A stretch of 64,000 nt of DNA from Flavobacteriaceae bacterium. Lineage in GTDB: Bacteria > Bacteroidota > Bacteroidia > Flavobacteriales > Flavobacteriaceae. The position numbers and the translations under genes were made by a program. Within the stretch, counting starts at the first letter, position 1. Each line of letters begins with the position of its first letter. Location: the NCBI GenBank assembly GCA_026709415.1, contig JAPOSZ010000007.1:1-64000 (forward strand), written 5' to 3'. Positions 8,955 through 18,175 of the stretch are shown here, one piece after another. A model generated the notes under the pieces. The model was not told the origin of the DNA, did not search any database, and worked only from the letters and a program-made list of their open reading frames with translations.

Positions 8955-9940
8955 AATTACACGACAATATCGATTTTTTTAAAGATGCCATTCGCGTGAC
9001 TGCCAAAAGATTAAACATTCTTGATATCTATGTAGAAAAAGATTATTGGGTTACCTACGCTCTGAAACTTATTTTTAATAGTGAACTAAGTGAAGAAACG
9101 GTGTTTAAAGGGGGAACTTCACTATCAAAATGTTATGGTTTAATTGACCGTTTTTCTGAAGACATCGATTTGGTTGTATTGAGGAAAAAAAATGAAACGC
9201 CTAACCAACTCAAGAAGAAAATAAGACACATCAGTAAGATACTAGGTTTGTATCTACCCGAGGTGGATATTGATGATATCACTCAAAAAAAGGGAATGAA
9301 CCGCAAAACGGCGCACGTCTATAAGAAAGCTTTTGATAGCCCTTTCGGTCAAATTAGAGACAAAATTATTGTGGAAGCTTCTTGGTTGGGTAATGCTAAT
9401 CCACATACTCAAAGAATAGTCAGTTCTTATGTGCACGACATGATGAACTTCAAAAAACAATTTCAATTGATTGGACAATACGAATTGCAACCTTTTAAAC
9501 TAAATGTACTAGAACCAAAAAGAACCCTCTGTGAAAAAATCATGAGTTTGATACGTTTTTCTTACAACGATAATCCTATTATGCAACTAAAGAAAAAAAT
9601 AAGACATGTCTATGACTTATGTCTCATGTTACAAAATCCTGAACTTATGGCCTTTTTCAACTCTGATTCGTTTGAAGAACTTTTATTAGACGTTGCCCAA
9701 AAGGATGTGGAGAGCTATAAAAGCAATAATAAATGGTTATCGAAACATCCGAACGAATCCCTATTGTTTTCAAACTTAGCAGATACTTGGAATCTGTTAA
9801 AACGAACTTATTCTATTGAGTTGAGAAATCTTGTTTTTACAAATGGAAGATTTCCCAACGAAGAAAAAATCCTAAAAACACTTCAAAAAATTAAAGGCCG
9901 ATTAGAGACAGTTAGTTGGAGTACAAAAGTAAACTCTTAG
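8951..9940 (+). CDS. AbiEii/AbiGii-family nucleotidyltransferase toxin
   Basis: A 329-residue protein. The nucleotidyltransferase core is near residues 54-76: F-K-G-G-T-S-L-S-K, then S-E-D-I-D-L-V-V, the GS and D-x-D motifs of the DUF1814/AbiEii family. A conserved downstream R-T-L-C-E-K-I-M block is near 192. Members are the toxin half of type IV toxin-antitoxin or abortive-infection systems and act by transferring nucleotides to cellular targets. Start ATG overlaps the AbiEi stop. The length is usual for the family and no damage is seen, so the module is probably functional and may serve phage defence or element maintenance. Confidence 0.88.
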   Translation: MKLHDNIDFFKDAIRVTAKRLNILDIYVEKDYWVTYALKLIFNSELSEETVFKGGTSLSKCYGLIDRFSEDIDLVVLRKKNETPNQLKKKIRHISKILGLYLPEVDIDDITQKKGMNRKTAHVYKKAFDSPFGQIRDKIIVEASWLGNANPHTQRIVSSYVHDMMNFKKQFQLIGQYELQPFKLNVLEPKRTLCEKIMSLIRFSYNDNPIMQLKKKIRHVYDLCLMLQNPELMAFFNSDSFEELLLDVAQKDVESYKSNNKWLSKHPNESLLFSNLADTWNLLKRTYSIELRNLVFTNGRFPNEEKILKTLQKIKGRLETVSWSTKVNS

Positions 9941-9977
9941 CCTTAACGCTTTTTTATGCTTGGACTGGTTTCTGTCT

Positions 9978-10111
9978 TCTTATATCAATATTGGATTCTG
10001 TATCGTATTTGATTTCACTTTCTTTTCCGTTAAATGAAGCAACTACATTGTGAAACAAAAAGATTATTTCCTAACTCGAAAAGTAATTCAAAAACGCAAA
10101 TTAATATTAGT
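9978..10111. repeat. MITE-like remnant with IS630-type ends
   Basis: The left end (TCTTATATCAATATTGGATT from 9977, then CTGTATC) matches the left terminus of the IS630 copies at 6913 and 32876, and the right end (CGCAAATTAATATTAGT, 10095-10111) matches the same terminus inverted. The 134 bp between carries no reading frame. It forms the right border of the AbiE unit. Confidence 0.5.
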
Positions 10112-10305
10112 TGAAAGATCCCCTGTTATCGAAACAATCAATCCGATGACTTAACCATACATCAACACCGTTCCTAAATCTGCTTGTATCATGCCGCTTG
10201 CGGCCAATGGACCATGCGTGGGAAACACAAAAACATGAGCATCATATAGTCCGGTAGCTAATGCCACAGATAAAATACCCAATGGGATGAAGTTTTTTTG
10301 CTCAA
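10112..10305 (-). pseudogene. gntP-like permease relic, middle part
   Basis: This stretch matches about 12607-12800 of the intact gntP gene (for example the blocks around GCCAATGGACCA and AATGCCACAGATAAAA), with stops and substitutions. It is the continuation of the relic at 6208-6912 across the inserted AbiE unit. The N-terminal third of the gene is absent after 10305. Confidence 0.8.
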
Positions 10306-10432
10306 GCTATGATTTCCTTTGGAAATTTAAGATTTTGAGACCAATTCACAACGGAAATATGTTTGTCGTGAGTGTGCCTAATCAAGTTGTGATTTCCTTC
10401 GGAAAATTAAAGGGGAATTATATGCTTAAGTG
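10306..10432 (-). repeat. Possible degenerate CRISPR repeat-spacer relic
   Basis: On the minus strand, 10352-10306 is a 47-nt block beginning GTTGTGAATTGGTCTCAAAA and ending ATAGC. Length, start (GTTGTGA-TTG) and AGC-like end agree with Bacteroidota II-C repeats as I remember them. A second, partial copy starts at 10386, with 21 of the first 25 positions identical when aligned, 80 bp after the first, leaving a 33-bp spacer-sized interval. Its outer half is diverged. Eleven of the first 13 bases of the block could pair with the tracrRNA anti-repeat, counting one wobble. Two copies only, so this is suggestive and not a called array. Confidence 0.3.
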
Positions 10433-10525
10433 CCAAAATAAATAGTGATATCGTGGGAAAGGAAACAGAAATTCTTTGTTGGATGTTGGCTATCATGATG
10501 AGTTAAATGCAGTAATTTTGTGTTG

Positions 10526-11722
10526 ATGAACACAAGCAGAAGTTTTGCTTCGGATCGGGGAGAAGCTCATTATTTTCATGGTCGACAAGAAGAGATCGGT
10601 TTTGTTCAAGATGCCTTAAAATCATCTCAAGATGACCGAAAAAGTCATTCGATTTTAATACAAGGTGCACCGGGGGTTGGTAAATCGGCATTATTAAACG
10701 AATTACGGGAACGTATGAAACATCGTTGCCGTGTGGTGAAATTGGAATTGCGTATGTTGTCAAACATGTATCAATTAGAGAGTGCAGTACTTGGTGAAAA
10801 GAAATACCGAAAAGTGTCCCAAGAGGTTCAAGGGAATCTGAAATTAGTGGCAGGTAAAGTGAATTATGAACGATCAGAACCAACGGTTTCAAGTATCTTC
10901 AAGAAGATTAAGAAACCAATTTTATTAACCTTAGATGAAGCACAAATGATGCGTGTTGGTCATGTGAAAGGGGATCGGGAAACGGAAAAAAAAGCCCATT
11001 TGTTTGATGAATTGCATAATCTTCAATTGAAACAAGGATTGGTTTTTCTCATTGCTGGATTGAGTCATACTCGAAAAGTATTTAAGGATTTTGAAATATC
11101 AAGATTTAGTGATGATTGTGTGATAAACCTAAGTCGATTAGATCAAAAAGCAGAAGAAGATATTTTGAGAGATTACTTAGTCAGGGGTGCCGGAGTGAAA
11201 CCGAATCATCCGAATCTGAATGATTGGGTTCATCAAATGTCCAAAGAAACGTATCAGTGGGCTCATCATATTTCATGCTATGGGCAGGTGGCTGCTCAAA
11301 AAATAAACAAGAATCGAGGAGTCTTATCGAATGAGTTATTTTCAGATATATTGAAAGAATCTCGTCGTAAAAAAAGAAATTATTATGATGGGCGTTTTGA
11401 AGGTTTTAATGAAGCTGAAAGAGTCTCCATTTTCAGCGCTATCTTTGAAAATGAAGTGAAAGAAAATATTGTGTCAGGGGCTCAAGTTCAATTAGGTTTT
11501 GAAAAGAATCCAATGATTAAACATCCTGAAAAAGCATTTCAAGATGTTGTTTCAAGAGGGATTTTGCAACCTGGTCGAAGCGGGTTTTATCAAATTCCCA
11601 TCCCATCATTACGAACTTGGATGCTTCAAGAATATGGCAGTTGTTTGAAGATGATGGATCATCAGCCAAGTGTGAAAATCCAGCGGTTATTGAATTCATT
11701 ATCGGATCAGACATCTTCTTGA
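10526..11722 (+). CDS. AAA/STAND-like ATPase of unknown role
   Basis: About 398 residues. The Walker A motif G-A-P-G-V-G-K-S-A is near residue 50, preceded by F-H-G-R-Q-E-E-I, the entry motif of ORC/Cdc6-like and AAA_16/AAA_22 ATPases. Walker B is I-L-L-T-L-D-E-A-Q near 137, followed by a conserved I-A-G-L-S-H sensor-like segment. The C-terminal part looks like a winged-helix region (V-V-S-R-G-I-L...G-F-Y-Q-I-P-I-P). I chose ATG 10526; a GTG at 10520 overlaps a TAATTTTG box (10513-10520) that is probably its promoter. It lies alone between the two gntP copies. The function is not recognisable; relatives with this core act in DNA-bound or defence complexes. Confidence 0.75.
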   Translation: MNTSRSFASDRGEAHYFHGRQEEIGFVQDALKSSQDDRKSHSILIQGAPGVGKSALLNELRERMKHRCRVVKLELRMLSNMYQLESAVLGEKKYRKVSQEVQGNLKLVAGKVNYERSEPTVSSIFKKIKKPILLTLDEAQMMRVGHVKGDRETEKKAHLFDELHNLQLKQGLVFLIAGLSHTRKVFKDFEISRFSDDCVINLSRLDQKAEEDILRDYLVRGAGVKPNHPNLNDWVHQMSKETYQWAHHISCYGQVAAQKINKNRGVLSNELFSDILKESRRKKRNYYDGRFEGFNEAERVSIFSAIFENEVKENIVSGAQVQLGFEKNPMIKHPEKAFQDVVSRGILQPGRSGFYQIPIPSLRTWMLQEYGSCLKMMDHQPSVKIQRLLNSLSDQTSS

Positions 11723-11847
11723 AAGAATCAATTAAACTCGATTTCGAAGATACGATGGGAACAGTGCCTCAGAGGCTCACGAGGCTAAAAAATCAGATGC
11801 CTTTTGGCACTTAGAGATCTATTCCTGCTTTTTATTTCCATGTCTTA

Positions 11848-13185
11848 TTACATGGACATATTAAGAACAAGAAAAAGAGTTGTTAAGATACCTATCCCAA
11901 TAATCCCTTGAAGAAATGTTGCAATAGAATAGGTTTTTAAAGCTTGCTTTGTTGACATACCTGAAAATTGGGAGACAACCCAAAAGTAGGAGTCATTGAC
12001 ATGGGAGACCGTCATGGCTCCAGCCCCAATAGCTAACACAGCAAAGGTTTTTCCAACACGATCATCGAGTTGAAAGTTTGAAAGCAGCGGTGCCACTAAT
12101 GCAGCGGTGGTGATGATGGCAACCGTTGATGATCCTTGAGAAGTCTTCAGAATGGACGCAATCAAGAAAATTAGTATCAATCCTCCTAAAGGACTTCCTG
12201 AGTCAATAGCAATTAAGTTAGCGATATCTAATTGCTTTAAAATATGACCAAAAGCACCCCCTGCTCCAGTGATCAAAATAATCAAACCCGCATCCTTTAA
12301 GGCATCTACTGTCCATTGAAATTGCTTTGAAGTATATCTTGGAACGGTCAGCATAAAAGCCAAAACCACACCAGTAAACAGAGCCACTATTGGGTTGCCA
12401 ATCGCGTTAAAGAATTCATAAAGTACTCCTTGCCCCAATGGATATGTAGGGTAATTCACTATGGATTTAAAGGCAATTAAAACAATGGGAATGATGATGG
12501 GAAGAAAAACCAATATAGCACTCTTTCGTATGTCCAGTTTTTCTTTTCGTGGTTTCATTCCAGCAACATCTGGAGCCATAACTTTTTTAAACAACAGATG
12601 CTTGGCTGAAAAATACCCTGTTACTGAAACAACGAACCCGATGATCAAACCATAAATCAGTACCAGACCTAAATCAGCTTCTATAAGGCTACTGGCTGCC
12701 AATGGACCAGGCGTGGGTGGTACAAAAACATGTGCGGCATACAATCCCGTGGCCAATGCCACAGATAAAACGCCCAATGGAATGAATGTTTTTTTGCTTA
12801 AGGTTTTATTAATCGATGAAAGAATGATGTATGCAGAATCACAAAAAACCGGAATAGACACAATAAAACCCGTGAAATTCATCACCAACGCCGTTGCTTT
12901 TCCACCGGACCATTTCAGCAAAAGATGGACAATAACTTCAACCGAATTCGTTCTTTCTAAAATGACACCGATGATGGTTCCAAAGGCGATGATGGTTCCG
13001 ATACTCGATAACGTGTTTCCAAAACCTTGAGAAATCATAGTGATGGTTTCATTAGCTCCAAAACCGGCGATAAGACCGACCAATAAGGCCACCGTAAACA
13101 AACTGAGAAAGGGATGAATTTTGAGTTTTACTGTTCCCAAGACAATGGCAACAATAGCTCCGATGATCAAACAAATGGTGAACAT
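11848..13185 (-). CDS. gntP: GntP-family gluconate/glycerate permease
   Basis: A 445-residue, very hydrophobic inner-membrane protein with about 12-14 membrane segments. It carries family landmarks such as P-P-T-P-G-P near residue 155, G-S-P-L-G-G and S-H-V-N-D-S-Y-F-W near 400. GntP carriers import gluconate-type hydroxy acids with protons. The gene starts one base after the glycerate kinase stop, so the substrate is probably D-glycerate. A decayed second copy, now in two pieces (6208-6912 and 10112-10305), lies downstream in the same orientation, indicating an old duplication. Confidence 0.93.
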   Translation of the reverse strand: MFTICLIIGAIVAIVLGTVKLKIHPFLSLFTVALLVGLIAGFGANETITMISQGFGNTLSSIGTIIAFGTIIGVILERTNSVEVIVHLLLKWSGGKATALVMNFTGFIVSIPVFCDSAYIILSSINKTLSKKTFIPLGVLSVALATGLYAAHVFVPPTPGPLAASSLIEADLGLVLIYGLIIGFVVSVTGYFSAKHLLFKKVMAPDVAGMKPRKEKLDIRKSAILVFLPIIIPIVLIAFKSIVNYPTYPLGQGVLYEFFNAIGNPIVALFTGVVLAFMLTVPRYTSKQFQWTVDALKDAGLIILITGAGGAFGHILKQLDIANLIAIDSGSPLGGLILIFLIASILKTSQGSSTVAIITTAALVAPLLSNFQLDDRVGKTFAVLAIGAGAMTVSHVNDSYFWVVSQFSGMSTKQALKTYSIATFLQGIIGIGILTTLFLVLNMSM

Positions 13186-13186
13186 T

Positions 13187-14320
13187 TTATGATTGTTTTA
13201 AAAAATCAGAAATTTTATTTTCCACCAACATGGCTGCATTTTCCATGCAATAGGTTGTCTCCAGTTCTTGTCTTTTTATTTGGAGAACCATAATTTGGTT
13301 TTGATATCCATCGAGGGATTCAAATTCTGAAGTACCACAAATGATCACCACCTTACTTTTGGGACTAACTTCAGCCATCTTCAGAATTCCCTGAACAAAT
13401 TTCCCATTTAAGGATTGGGAATCAAATCGTCCTTCTCCCGTAATGATGTAATCATAATGACCTCCTTCAATGATATCATAAAGTTGGTGTCTTTGACTTA
13501 AAAAATCAAAACCTCTAATAAATTCAGCATCTAAAAACACTTTCAAACCATAAGCCGTTCCTCCCGCAGCTCCAGCTCCCTTTGTGCTTGAATCCTTTTT
13601 CCCCAATTTTCGAATAACTAAAGCATCCAAATTTTGTAGCCCTCGATCTAATTGTTTCATCTCTTCATCGGAAGCTCCCTTCTGGCTTGAATAAATATAA
13701 GCGGCCCCTGATGTGCCAAAAAGAGGATTTTCCACATCATTAACGGCATAAAAAGCTACCTTTTGAAAAACTTCTTCATTATCAGGCCTTGAGATATCTG
13801 ACAATGCATTGAGGCTCGATGCGTTACAATGAGTGATTTCTTGATGATTTTTGTCAAAAAATCGGTAACCTAATTCTTGCGCTAGTCCAATGCCTCCATC
13901 ATTGGTAATGCTGCCACCAATGCCTACATAGACTTGCTTGGCTCCTTTCTCAATCGCATCTCGAATTTGAATGCCGATTCCATGGGTGCTACTTTTCATG
14001 ATTTGTAGCCGGCTTTTATCGATTGAAGAAAAGCCACAGGTATTGGCTAGTTCAATAAAAGCTGAATGATTGATTGAATCCCATAAATAATATGACGTAA
14101 TAGGATCTCCATAAGCATTAACCGATTGAACGGGAATCCTTTGGTAACTTCCTGCGATATCCACCGAATCTAAAAAACCATCGCCCCCATCAGATACTTG
14201 AATCGATTCAATCAATGCATTTTGATCTACTTGAACAATGCCGTTGGTCAAAGCTTCAATGACTCCCTGAGAGGTTAATGAGCTTTTAAATTTATCTGGA
14301 ATGAGAAGGTATTTCATCAT
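13187..14320 (-). CDS. Glycerate kinase (GarK/GlxK family)
   Basis: A 377-residue cytoplasmic kinase that phosphorylates D-glycerate, most likely to 2-phosphoglycerate as for the GarK class. Landmarks are I-P-D-K-F-K-S-S-L at the N-terminus, S-D-G-G-D-G-F near 44, G-I-G-G-S-I-T-N-D-G-G near 132, G-A-A-G-G-T-A-Y-G near 253 and I-T-G-E-G-R-F-D near 296. Two Met codons open the frame (14320 and 14317). It is the first gene of an operon with gntP; together they feed glycerate into lower glycolysis. Divergent from purL. Confidence 0.93.
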   Translation of the reverse strand: MMKYLLIPDKFKSSLTSQGVIEALTNGIVQVDQNALIESIQVSDGGDGFLDSVDIAGSYQRIPVQSVNAYGDPITSYYLWDSINHSAFIELANTCGFSSIDKSRLQIMKSSTHGIGIQIRDAIEKGAKQVYVGIGGSITNDGGIGLAQELGYRFFDKNHQEITHCNASSLNALSDISRPDNEEVFQKVAFYAVNDVENPLFGTSGAAYIYSSQKGASDEEMKQLDRGLQNLDALVIRKLGKKDSSTKGAGAAGGTAYGLKVFLDAEFIRGFDFLSQRHQLYDIIEGGHYDYIITGEGRFDSQSLNGKFVQGILKMAEVSPKSKVVIICGTSEFESLDGYQNQIMVLQIKRQELETTYCMENAAMLVENKISDFLKQS

Positions 14321-14439
14321 TCAATTCTTCAAGGACAATTTACGGCATTTGTTAGATTAATGGGTGTTTAGTCACGCTGCTACTATTTTAGGATTCTTGG
14401 CCACACTAGAGAACACCCGTTTACTGAAGATGATTGGTT

Positions 14440-14447
14440 TAATTTTG
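14440..14447 (+). promoter_or_regulatory. Predicted -7 box of the purL promoter
   Basis: TAATTTTG fits TAnnTTTG and lies 20 bases before the purL start, giving a short leader. No obvious purine riboswitch fold is seen in the 147 bases between the divergent genes. Confidence 0.45.
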
Positions 14448-14467
14448 CAACAGTCTTCTTCTAATTA

Positions 14468-17400
14468 ATGGTCTTATTTTTTACTGACCAAAAAAAAACC
14501 CAGTCTCCTTTTTACGCCGTTTCTGCTTGCAAGCCTCTCGACTCAAAAGCGATTCAAAAATTAGAATGGCTGCTAGATTGTAAGTTGTCACATCAACAGA
14601 AAATTGTTGGGGACTTTATTGGTCCCATCACAACGATGGTCTCTCCTTGGAGTTCCAATGCCGTTGACATCACCAAATCAATGGGGATTGATGGAATCAA
14701 GCGGATAGAAATGTATTATCCTCTTTCAAGCCGTGCTAATTATGATCGAATGCTAGAAGAAAAACATTCTGTTTTAAAACAAACCATTTTTGACACCTAT
14801 CAAACTCCCGAAGTGTCCATTTTGATTGAAGATTTAGAACAATACAACCAAAAAGAAGGATTGGCTTTAAGCAGTCATGAAATGGAGTATTTGAAAGAAC
14901 TTTCCATCAAATACAAACGAAATCTAACCGATACGGAAGTTTTTGGGTTTTCTCAAGTCAATTCAGAACACTGCCGACACAAAATCTTTAACGGCATTTT
15001 CATTATAGACGGTAAAGAACAATCAGAAAGTTTATTTGAACTCATCAAAAAAACGTCAAAAACAAATCCCAATGAAATTGTTTCGGCTTATTCGGATAAC
15101 GTTGCTTTTATCGAAGGTCCATTGATCCATGAATTCACGCCTCAATTTGATAAAGCCCAATCCGTGTACCAATGCAAAACAGTCGATAGTGTCCTTTCAA
15201 TCAAGGCCGAAACCCACAACTTTCCGACAACGGTTGAACCTTTTAATGGAGCCGCCACAGGAAGTGGTGGAGAAATCAGAGATCGCATGGCTGGAGGACA
15301 AGGGTCGATTCCCCTAGCCGGAACAGCCGTTTACATGACGCCTTATTCAAGAATCAGTCATCGACCTTGGGAAAATAACATCGATGAAAGAAAATGGCTT
15401 TACCAAAGGCCACTAGATATTTTAATCAAAGCCTCCAATGGGGCTTCTGATTTCGGAAACAAATTTGGACAACCATTAATTTGTGGGTCTCTTTTAACTT
15501 TTGAGCACCAGCAAGAAAATAAAACATGGTCGTACGATAAAACCATCATGTTGGCTGGAGGCGTTGGTTATGGATATCGATCCCAGGCACTTAAAAAGAA
15601 AGCCCAAGCAGGAGATTTGGTGCTTTTATTGGGGGGAGATAATTACCGTATTGGAATGGGAGGGGCTGCTGTATCTTCACTGGATACCGGGATGACTGAT
15701 CAAACGCTGGAACTCAATGCCGTACAACGGTCCAATCCTGAAATGCAAAAAAGAGTGGCGAATACGATTCGCATCCTCGTTGAAAGGGCCTCCAATCCCA
15801 TTGTTTCAATCCATGATCACGGTGCCGGAGGGCACTTGAATTGTTTTACCGAACTCATGAGTGAAACGGGTGGAACGATAGAGATTGACTGTTTACCTAT
15901 TGGAGATCCAACCCTATCAGCAAAAGAAATTTTAGGAAATGAATCACAAGAACGTATGGGATTGATTATCGCTGCTAGAGACCTTCCATTGGTGCAATCT
16001 ATTGCTTCAAGAGAGCGTTGCCCTTGTTATGTGGTAGGAGAAATCAGCGATGATCATCGATTGCTTTTTCAAAGCAAAAAAGAAGATCAAACGGTCTTTG
16101 ACTTAACGACTAAAGAGTTGTTTTCTGGAACACCTAAAACAGTCCTCCTTGATGTCACAACAAAACCGAAATTCAAAAAGATTTTCTACGACCCAAGTAA
16201 CATCCATGAATACCTAAAAAACGTACTGAGTCTCGAGTCGGTTTCATGTAAAGATTGGTTGACCAATAAAGTAGATCGTTGTGTGGGAGGTCGGGTTGCG
16301 AAACAACCAACGGTGGGAGAACTGCAATTACCTCTGAATAATTGTGGCGTCATCGCCCTTGACTACAGTTCACACAAGGGAATTGCTACGGCCATGGGAC
16401 ATGCTCCAATGGCTGGATTGATCGATGCCACGATTGGTAGTGAACTGGCTATTACCGAAAGTTTGACCAATTTGGTTTGGGCTCCATTAGAAAAAGGATT
16501 AACGTCGGTTAGTTTATCGGCCAATTGGATGTGGCCGTGCAACCATCCCAATGAAAATGCAAGACTCTATGAAGCTGTTCAAGCAGCTAGTGATTTTGCT
16601 ATTGAACTTGGGATTAATATTCCAACCGGTAAAGATTCCCTTTCGATGATTCAAGAGTATCCTGAAAAAAAAGTGATCGCACCAGGAACCGTCATTATTT
16701 CAGCAGTTGGTCAATGCAATGCCATCACTCAAATAGTGGAACCTGTATTAAAACTTGATGGTGGAGATTTATACTATATCGATATTTCCCAAAACCCCAA
16801 AAATCTCGGTGGGTCGGCTTTTGCTCAAACTTTAAATTTCATTGGTACGAATCCACCTAAAGTTTCTTCAGCCGCTTATCTTAAAACCGTTTTTGATGCT
16901 GTTCAACAGTTAATTAAGACCCATCAAATAGTTGCAGGACATGATGTTTCTTCTGGAGGATTGATTACTTCGCTTTTAGAAATGTGTTTTCCTTCATGCG
17001 GGATCGGGCTCGATATCAATGTTTCATCACTAGAATCAAGAGACATCATCTCTTTATTATTTTCTGAAAATCCAGGGCTATTGATTCAGTCAAAGCATCC
17101 CATCGATTCTATGCTAAAGAAGCAAAAAATAACGTGTAAAAAACTCGGTCGAGTCATCTCAACCCCCCAACTAAATATCAAATTTCATGAAAAGCAATAT
17201 CCTTTTGATATCAATCGCTTGAGAAGGGTTTGGTATGAACCATCTTATCAACTTGACAAACATCAAACGATTGAATCGCAAGCCACAAAAAGAAAACAAA
17301 ACATTGATCAATACCCCTTAAACTTTAAGTTTCCAAACCACTTTTCAGGCCTAATAGAAACGGTTAAAACGCCAAGAAAATTCAAAGCAGCGGTTCTCAG

Positions 17401-18130
17401 AGAGCAAGGAAGCAATTCAGAAAGGGAAATGGCATACGCGCTGCATTTAGCCGGTTTTGAAGTTTTAGATGTCCACATGACCGACTTAATTGAGGGACGC
17501 ATTGATTTTCAAGACGTCCATTTTTTGGCTGCGGTTGGAGGGTTTTCATATTCTGATGTGTTGGGATCAGCAAAAGGATGGGCCGGTTCTTTTCTGTATA
17601 ATGCCAAAGCCAAAAAAACATTGGATGCTTTTTATACTCGATCCAATACCCTATCTCTCGGTGTTTGCAATGGCTGTCAGCTTTTTATGGAATTGAATTT
17701 GATCCATCTTCAACACCATGAAAAACCCAAAATGCAATTCAATGAATCGGGAAAGTTTGAATGTCAATTCACCTCAGTTGATATTTTAGATTCTCCATCG
17801 ATCATGTTTCAAGGATTAGAAGGATCTCGATTAGGTATTTGGGCAGCGCATGGTGAAGGTCGATTTTATTTACCAGAAAATGAGTCTCACTACCCTATTG
17901 TAGGAAAATATTTTGTCCATCAGTATCCTCGAAATCCCAATGGCTCGGATTATAATACAGCCATGTTGTGTTCAGATGATGGAAGACATCTAGCAACCAT
18001 GCCACATTTAGAACGGTCGACCTTTCCTTGGAATTGGCCCTATTATCCCAATGATCGGAAAACAGACAAAGTCAGTCCATGGATGATGGCATTTCAAAAT
18101 GCATACCGATGGCTTTTAATCCATGGTTGA
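14468..18130 (+). CDS. purL: Phosphoribosylformylglycinamidine synthase, single-chain
   Basis: A 1220-residue enzyme of purine synthesis that converts FGAR to FGAM using glutamine and ATP. It is the large single-chain form. The N-terminal and FGAM-synthase domains contain S-E-H-C-R-H-K near residue 170, E-T-H-N-F-P-T near 249 and G-G-R-V-A near 608. The C-terminal glutaminase domain has the nucleophile in G-V-C-N-G-C near 1066 and H-G-E-G-R-F near 1128. The length is slightly below the 1290 residues of enterobacterial PurL. It is monocistronic or weakly linked to fadD, which has its own promoter 45 bases on. No damage is seen. Confidence 0.97.
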   Translation: MVLFFTDQKKTQSPFYAVSACKPLDSKAIQKLEWLLDCKLSHQQKIVGDFIGPITTMVSPWSSNAVDITKSMGIDGIKRIEMYYPLSSRANYDRMLEEKHSVLKQTIFDTYQTPEVSILIEDLEQYNQKEGLALSSHEMEYLKELSIKYKRNLTDTEVFGFSQVNSEHCRHKIFNGIFIIDGKEQSESLFELIKKTSKTNPNEIVSAYSDNVAFIEGPLIHEFTPQFDKAQSVYQCKTVDSVLSIKAETHNFPTTVEPFNGAATGSGGEIRDRMAGGQGSIPLAGTAVYMTPYSRISHRPWENNIDERKWLYQRPLDILIKASNGASDFGNKFGQPLICGSLLTFEHQQENKTWSYDKTIMLAGGVGYGYRSQALKKKAQAGDLVLLLGGDNYRIGMGGAAVSSLDTGMTDQTLELNAVQRSNPEMQKRVANTIRILVERASNPIVSIHDHGAGGHLNCFTELMSETGGTIEIDCLPIGDPTLSAKEILGNESQERMGLIIAARDLPLVQSIASRERCPCYVVGEISDDHRLLFQSKKEDQTVFDLTTKELFSGTPKTVLLDVTTKPKFKKIFYDPSNIHEYLKNVLSLESVSCKDWLTNKVDRCVGGRVAKQPTVGELQLPLNNCGVIALDYSSHKGIATAMGHAPMAGLIDATIGSELAITESLTNLVWAPLEKGLTSVSLSANWMWPCNHPNENARLYEAVQAASDFAIELGINIPTGKDSLSMIQEYPEKKVIAPGTVIISAVGQCNAITQIVEPVLKLDGGDLYYIDISQNPKNLGGSAFAQTLNFIGTNPPKVSSAAYLKTVFDAVQQLIKTHQIVAGHDVSSGGLITSLLEMCFPSCGIGLDINVSSLESRDIISLLFSENPGLLIQSKHPIDSMLKKQKITCKKLGRVISTPQLNIKFHEKQYPFDINRLRRVWYEPSYQLDKHQTIESQATKRKQNIDQYPLNFKFPNHFSGLIETVKTPRKFKAAVLREQGSNSEREMAYALHLAGFEVLDVHMTDLIEGRIDFQDVHFLAAVGGFSYSDVLGSAKGWAGSFLYNAKAKKTLDAFYTRSNTLSLGVCNGCQLFMELNLIHLQHHEKPKMQFNESGKFECQFTSVDILDSPSIMFQGLEGSRLGIWAAHGEGRFYLPENESHYPIVGKYFVHQYPRNPNGSDYNTAMLCSDDGRHLATMPHLERSTFPWNWPYYPNDRKTDKVSPWMMAFQNAYRWLLIHG

Positions 18131-18154
18131 ACTCTTGATTCTTGCTTAACTTTG
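18125..18154 (+). promoter_or_regulatory. Promoter of the acyl-CoA ligase gene
   Basis: TTG (18125-18127), 19 bases, then TAACTTTG (18147-18154): a good match to the Bacteroidota -33/-7 consensus. It overlaps the purL stop codon and points to the start at 18176. Confidence 0.6.
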
Positions 18155-18175
18155 CCGTTCCCATAGTGATTTTTC

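Larger units (their letters stand above)
6913..10111. mobile_element. Putative composite unit: IS630 element + AbiE module + MITE-like right end
   Basis: The outer ends are inverted copies of the same IS630-type terminus (left from 6914, right ending at 10111 as CGCAAATTAATATTAGT). The gntP relic reads up to 6912 and resumes at 10112 with loss of only about five bases compared with the intact copy. The 3.2 kb between therefore behaves as one insertion, carrying the abiE genes. That it moved as a single unit, rather than by successive insertions, is inference. Confidence 0.5.
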
